Source: Muscardinus avellanarius (taxonomy: Eukaryota; Chordata; Mammalia; Rodentia; Gliridae). From it: a stretch of 64,000 nucleotides of DNA. The stretch covers positions 142,001,441 to 142,065,440 of the forward strand of contig OY726561.1 in NCBI GenBank assembly GCA_963383645.1, in the 5' to 3' direction. The translations under genes were made by a program, and so were the position numbers. The notes beneath the pieces were generated by a model. It searched no databases and was not told the DNA's origin. It was given only the letters and a program-made list of their open reading frames with translations. Positions 61,697 through 64,000 of this stretch are shown piece after piece (within the stretch, counting starts at the first letter, position 1; every line of letters starts with the position of its first letter).

Positions 61697-62239
61697 TGAA
61701 ACGGGGGTTTCTTGAGAGGAAACCCAGCGAGTTCTTGTCTACAGCGAGCGACCTCAGGAAGGGGAGTAAAAGGTTTATTGGAAGCAGCAGGGAATGGGGA
61801 GAGGGTGGATGAACACCCCCAAAGGGGCTGGGACTCTGGGTCCAGCAGCTGCCTTCAGGACAATACTTGAGAGTAGCCCAAGCCGAATTGCCTTCAGGTG
61901 CAGGCTGCTAGATTCTTCCAGAGTCCATGCAATCTGCCAGAAGGGAAATAGAGAAAAGTGGCCGAACACCCCATAGGGGCGCTCGGAACTCCGGGGTCCA
62001 GTAGCTGCCTTCAGGGTCACTACCCGAGTATCGCCCGAGCCAAGTGCCCATCAGTTGCAAACTACTTTCTCCCAGAGTCCACGCAATCTGCCAGAAAAGA
62101 GGTACAGGTCACCCCTAGGGGCCTGGTCAGCCATAATGTCCAGCAGAGGCCTTTAGGACACTACTCAAGAGTCCTTTAGGACACTACCCGAGCCACGTGC
62201 CCTCAGATGCACTCTGCCTTCTCTCAGGGCCAACACGAC

Positions 62240-62305
<66 letters not shown>

Positions 62306-62630
62306 AGCTCCCCAAAAGGGGAGGGGGTCCCGAGAGGGAAAGTCCCCCTTTTACCGCTTCTAAGTCCGCTTTTGGTTAGGGTGACTTTGGGATTCCAAGG
62401 AGAATTTGCATAGGGTATTTGCAAGTCCTTTGAAGGGTCTCCTTTCAGGAATGCCAGACTTGCTGGGTTTGTTGATTAGTAAACAGATGGCTGGCTTTGT
62501 GAAGCTCTGGCCTTCTTATCTCTGAGCCTTTGGAGTTTCAGGCATTTGTCGCCCCTCAGGAAACTCAGGAAATTAACTTTTTTCTACCAAGGCCTTTTCC
62601 CTATCTGCCTATTTCCTTTCTATCTCCTCA
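61697..62630 (-). mobile_element. solo LTR (934 bp) inserted in a SINE
   Basis: On the plus strand the element starts TGAAACGGGG and ends CTCCTCA, so it has TG...CA ends in either direction. The host SINE word CTAG is duplicated at 61693-61696 and 62631-62634. Removing the element restores 'gcagtactaggaatggaacc', the normal SINE sequence. The 4-bp duplication fits gammaretrovirus-like elements. Orientation is minus: AATAAA at 61779-61774, 77 nt before the 3' end. The U3 part carries three diverged tandem units of about 143-156 bp (starting near 61839, 61995 and 62138) and a (GA)n array. No internal region or second LTR remains. Confidence 0.85.
62242..62303. repeat. (GA)n microsatellite inside the LTR
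   Basis: About 31 GA units. Confidence 0.95.
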
Positions 62631-62696
62631 CTAGGAATGGAACCCAGGGGCATTCTACCTCAGAGCTACACCCCAGCCCTATTTTTTATTCTATTT

Positions 62697-62727
<31 letters not shown>

Positions 62728-62792
62728 TTTTTGTGGTACTGGGGATGGAACCCAGGGGCTTTCTACCTCCGGGCTATACTCCCAGACATATA

Positions 62793-62828
<36 letters not shown>

Positions 62829-63425
62829 ATTTTTTTTTTTTAATTTGGAAACAGGATCTCGCTAAGTTGCTGAGAGCCTCACTAAGTAGCTGAGGCTAGC
62901 TTTGAACCTGTGCAATCCTCCTGTCTCAGCCTCCCAAACATGGGGATTACAAGCATGCGCCACCACGCCCTGCTTATTCTTTATTTAAAACAGGTCTCAC
63001 TGAGTTGCAGAGGGCCTCAGTAAGTAGCTGAGGCTGTCTGAGAACCGCGATCCTCCAGAGAGAGCCTCATGAAATTATTTAGGCTTCAAACCTCTGATTC
63101 TCGTGTCTCAGCCTCCCAAATGCTGGGATTACAAGCATATGCCACCACGCCTGGCTTTATGTTTTTATTTTGAAACAAGTTATCACTAAATTGCTGAGGC
63201 TGGCCTCAAATTTGCAATCTTCCTGTCTCAGATTTCCTCCAAAGTACTTGGATTACAGGCATGTGCCATCACACCTGGTTGCCTGTTTTATTTCTTATTT
63301 TGAAACAACGTCTAAATGCTGAAGGCCTTGCTAAGTTGCTGCGTCCAGCTTTAAACCTGTGATTCTCCTGTCTTAGCCTCCCAAGTACTGGCATTACAGG
63401 AGTGCCCCACTGCGCCCAGCTGGTG
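62631..63425 (-). repeat. antisense SINE run right of the solo LTR
   Basis: The interrupted dimer continues 62631-62690 and, after the insertion of a second antisense copy (62690-62965, with (TTTA)n and (TA)n tracts), resumes as 'ttattctttatttaaaaca' at 62972. Further B1-type pieces reach 63425. Confidence 0.84.
62789..62829. repeat. (TA)n microsatellite
   Basis: Nearly pure TA/CATA alternation within a SINE. Confidence 0.92.
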
Positions 63426-63892
63426 GTACACTAGTGAGTGAGTGGGGATTTCAGAAGTGGAAGCCAAAGCTCAGACAGGGTCAGATGAATGCAAGCAAGT
63501 TGGTATAGAGACCAGGTGTCTGGGTGTTCTGAAGAAAGACTGATGTTATCAGCAGCTGTCCTGGGGCTATTTGACCTGGCTGTGGAGGCCTGTCTGTATT
63601 TTTGGGCCAAAGCCCAAGTACCTTTCTATGAGTCAGGCTAGGAGCAGTAGAGGCTTGACAGGTTAGGATGGCCCTAGGGTAAGCATTCAGGCCTGAGATT
63701 CCTCAGGGCTTCCCCTGGCTTCCCAGGCCCTTCTTCGCCCTGAGGTATCTCAGAGGTAGACTGAACTACTGAGACTGACACTGTCTAAGGACTCAGTGTC
63801 CCAGGGAAGGGGCTGGCTCACAGGCACAGAAACAGGTGGCCTGGGAATTAACTGCTCCCTGGAGCATGAGTGTTTGTTAAAATAGGTCAAAC
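63426..63892. other. unique sequence
   Basis: Single-copy DNA, no feature recognised. Confidence 0.45.
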
Positions 63893-64000
63893 CTAGCCAG
63901 GTGTGGTGGCGCACGCTTGTAATCCCAGCCTTTGCGAGGCTGAGACAGGAGGACTGTAGGTTCACGGCCAGCCTCAGCTACTGAGGCCCTCGCAACTAAG
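63893..64000 (+). repeat. plus-strand SINE cut by the window edge
   Basis: B1 half, 'agccaggtgtggtggcgcac' onward, running out of the window. Confidence 0.88.

Noticed and set aside
62197..62424. Frames with Arg-Glu or Ser-Leu dipeptide runs
   Set aside because: Translations of the (GA)n microsatellite inside the solo LTR.

Overview
This is a mammalian nuclear window of the chr3p21.31-type ARIH2/SLC25A20 locus. The interspersed repeats point to a rodent, probably of the squirrel-related clade. Most are dimeric SINEs with a 7SL-derived B1 left half and an ID/tRNA-like right half, the B1-dID architecture known from squirrels, dormice and relatives. I cannot name the species.

Layout. Two divergent genes face away from a GC-rich centre. 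On the minus strand, positions 1 to about 27.4 kb are the 5' part of ARIH2 (TRIAD1, an RBR-type E3 ubiquitin ligase). It has a CpG-island promoter and probable non-coding first exon near 27.1-27.4 kb, a long SINE-packed intron 1, and the first coding exon at 15244-15498 (85 codons, 5'UTR from 15597). The remaining coding exons lie beyond the left edge. On the plus strand is the complete coding sequence of SLC25A20, the mitochondrial carnitine/acylcarnitine carrier. It has nine coding exons between 29781 and 56625 that join in frame to 301 residues, with a CpG promoter at about 29.56-29.95 kb and a poly(A) site near 57.37-57.39 kb. The two start regions are only about 2.3 kb apart.

The rest is almost all repeats. 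There are well over one hundred SINE pieces in both orientations, often nested or in tandem, with microsatellites grown from their tails and a few old MIR fragments. Right of SLC25A20 are an LTR-retrotransposon-derived block (about 57.99-59.84 kb) and a clean solo LTR (61697-62630, TG...CA ends, CTAG target duplication) inserted inside a SINE. No complete viral gene is present. SINE-poor stretches are the two promoters, the 3' end of SLC25A20, and a 2-kb island in intron 3.

The two genes have no shared pathway: one makes a cytosolic/nuclear ubiquitin ligase, the other an inner-membrane fatty-acid transport protein. I see no new gene system. The most interesting items are a SINE subfamily with a short hairpin kept by compensating changes, a 115-bp tailless retrocopy-like insert with perfect 13-bp flanking repeats, a DR1 (PPAR/HNF4-type) element just upstream of the SLC25A20 start, the LTR pieces, and a recent local duplication in intron 3.
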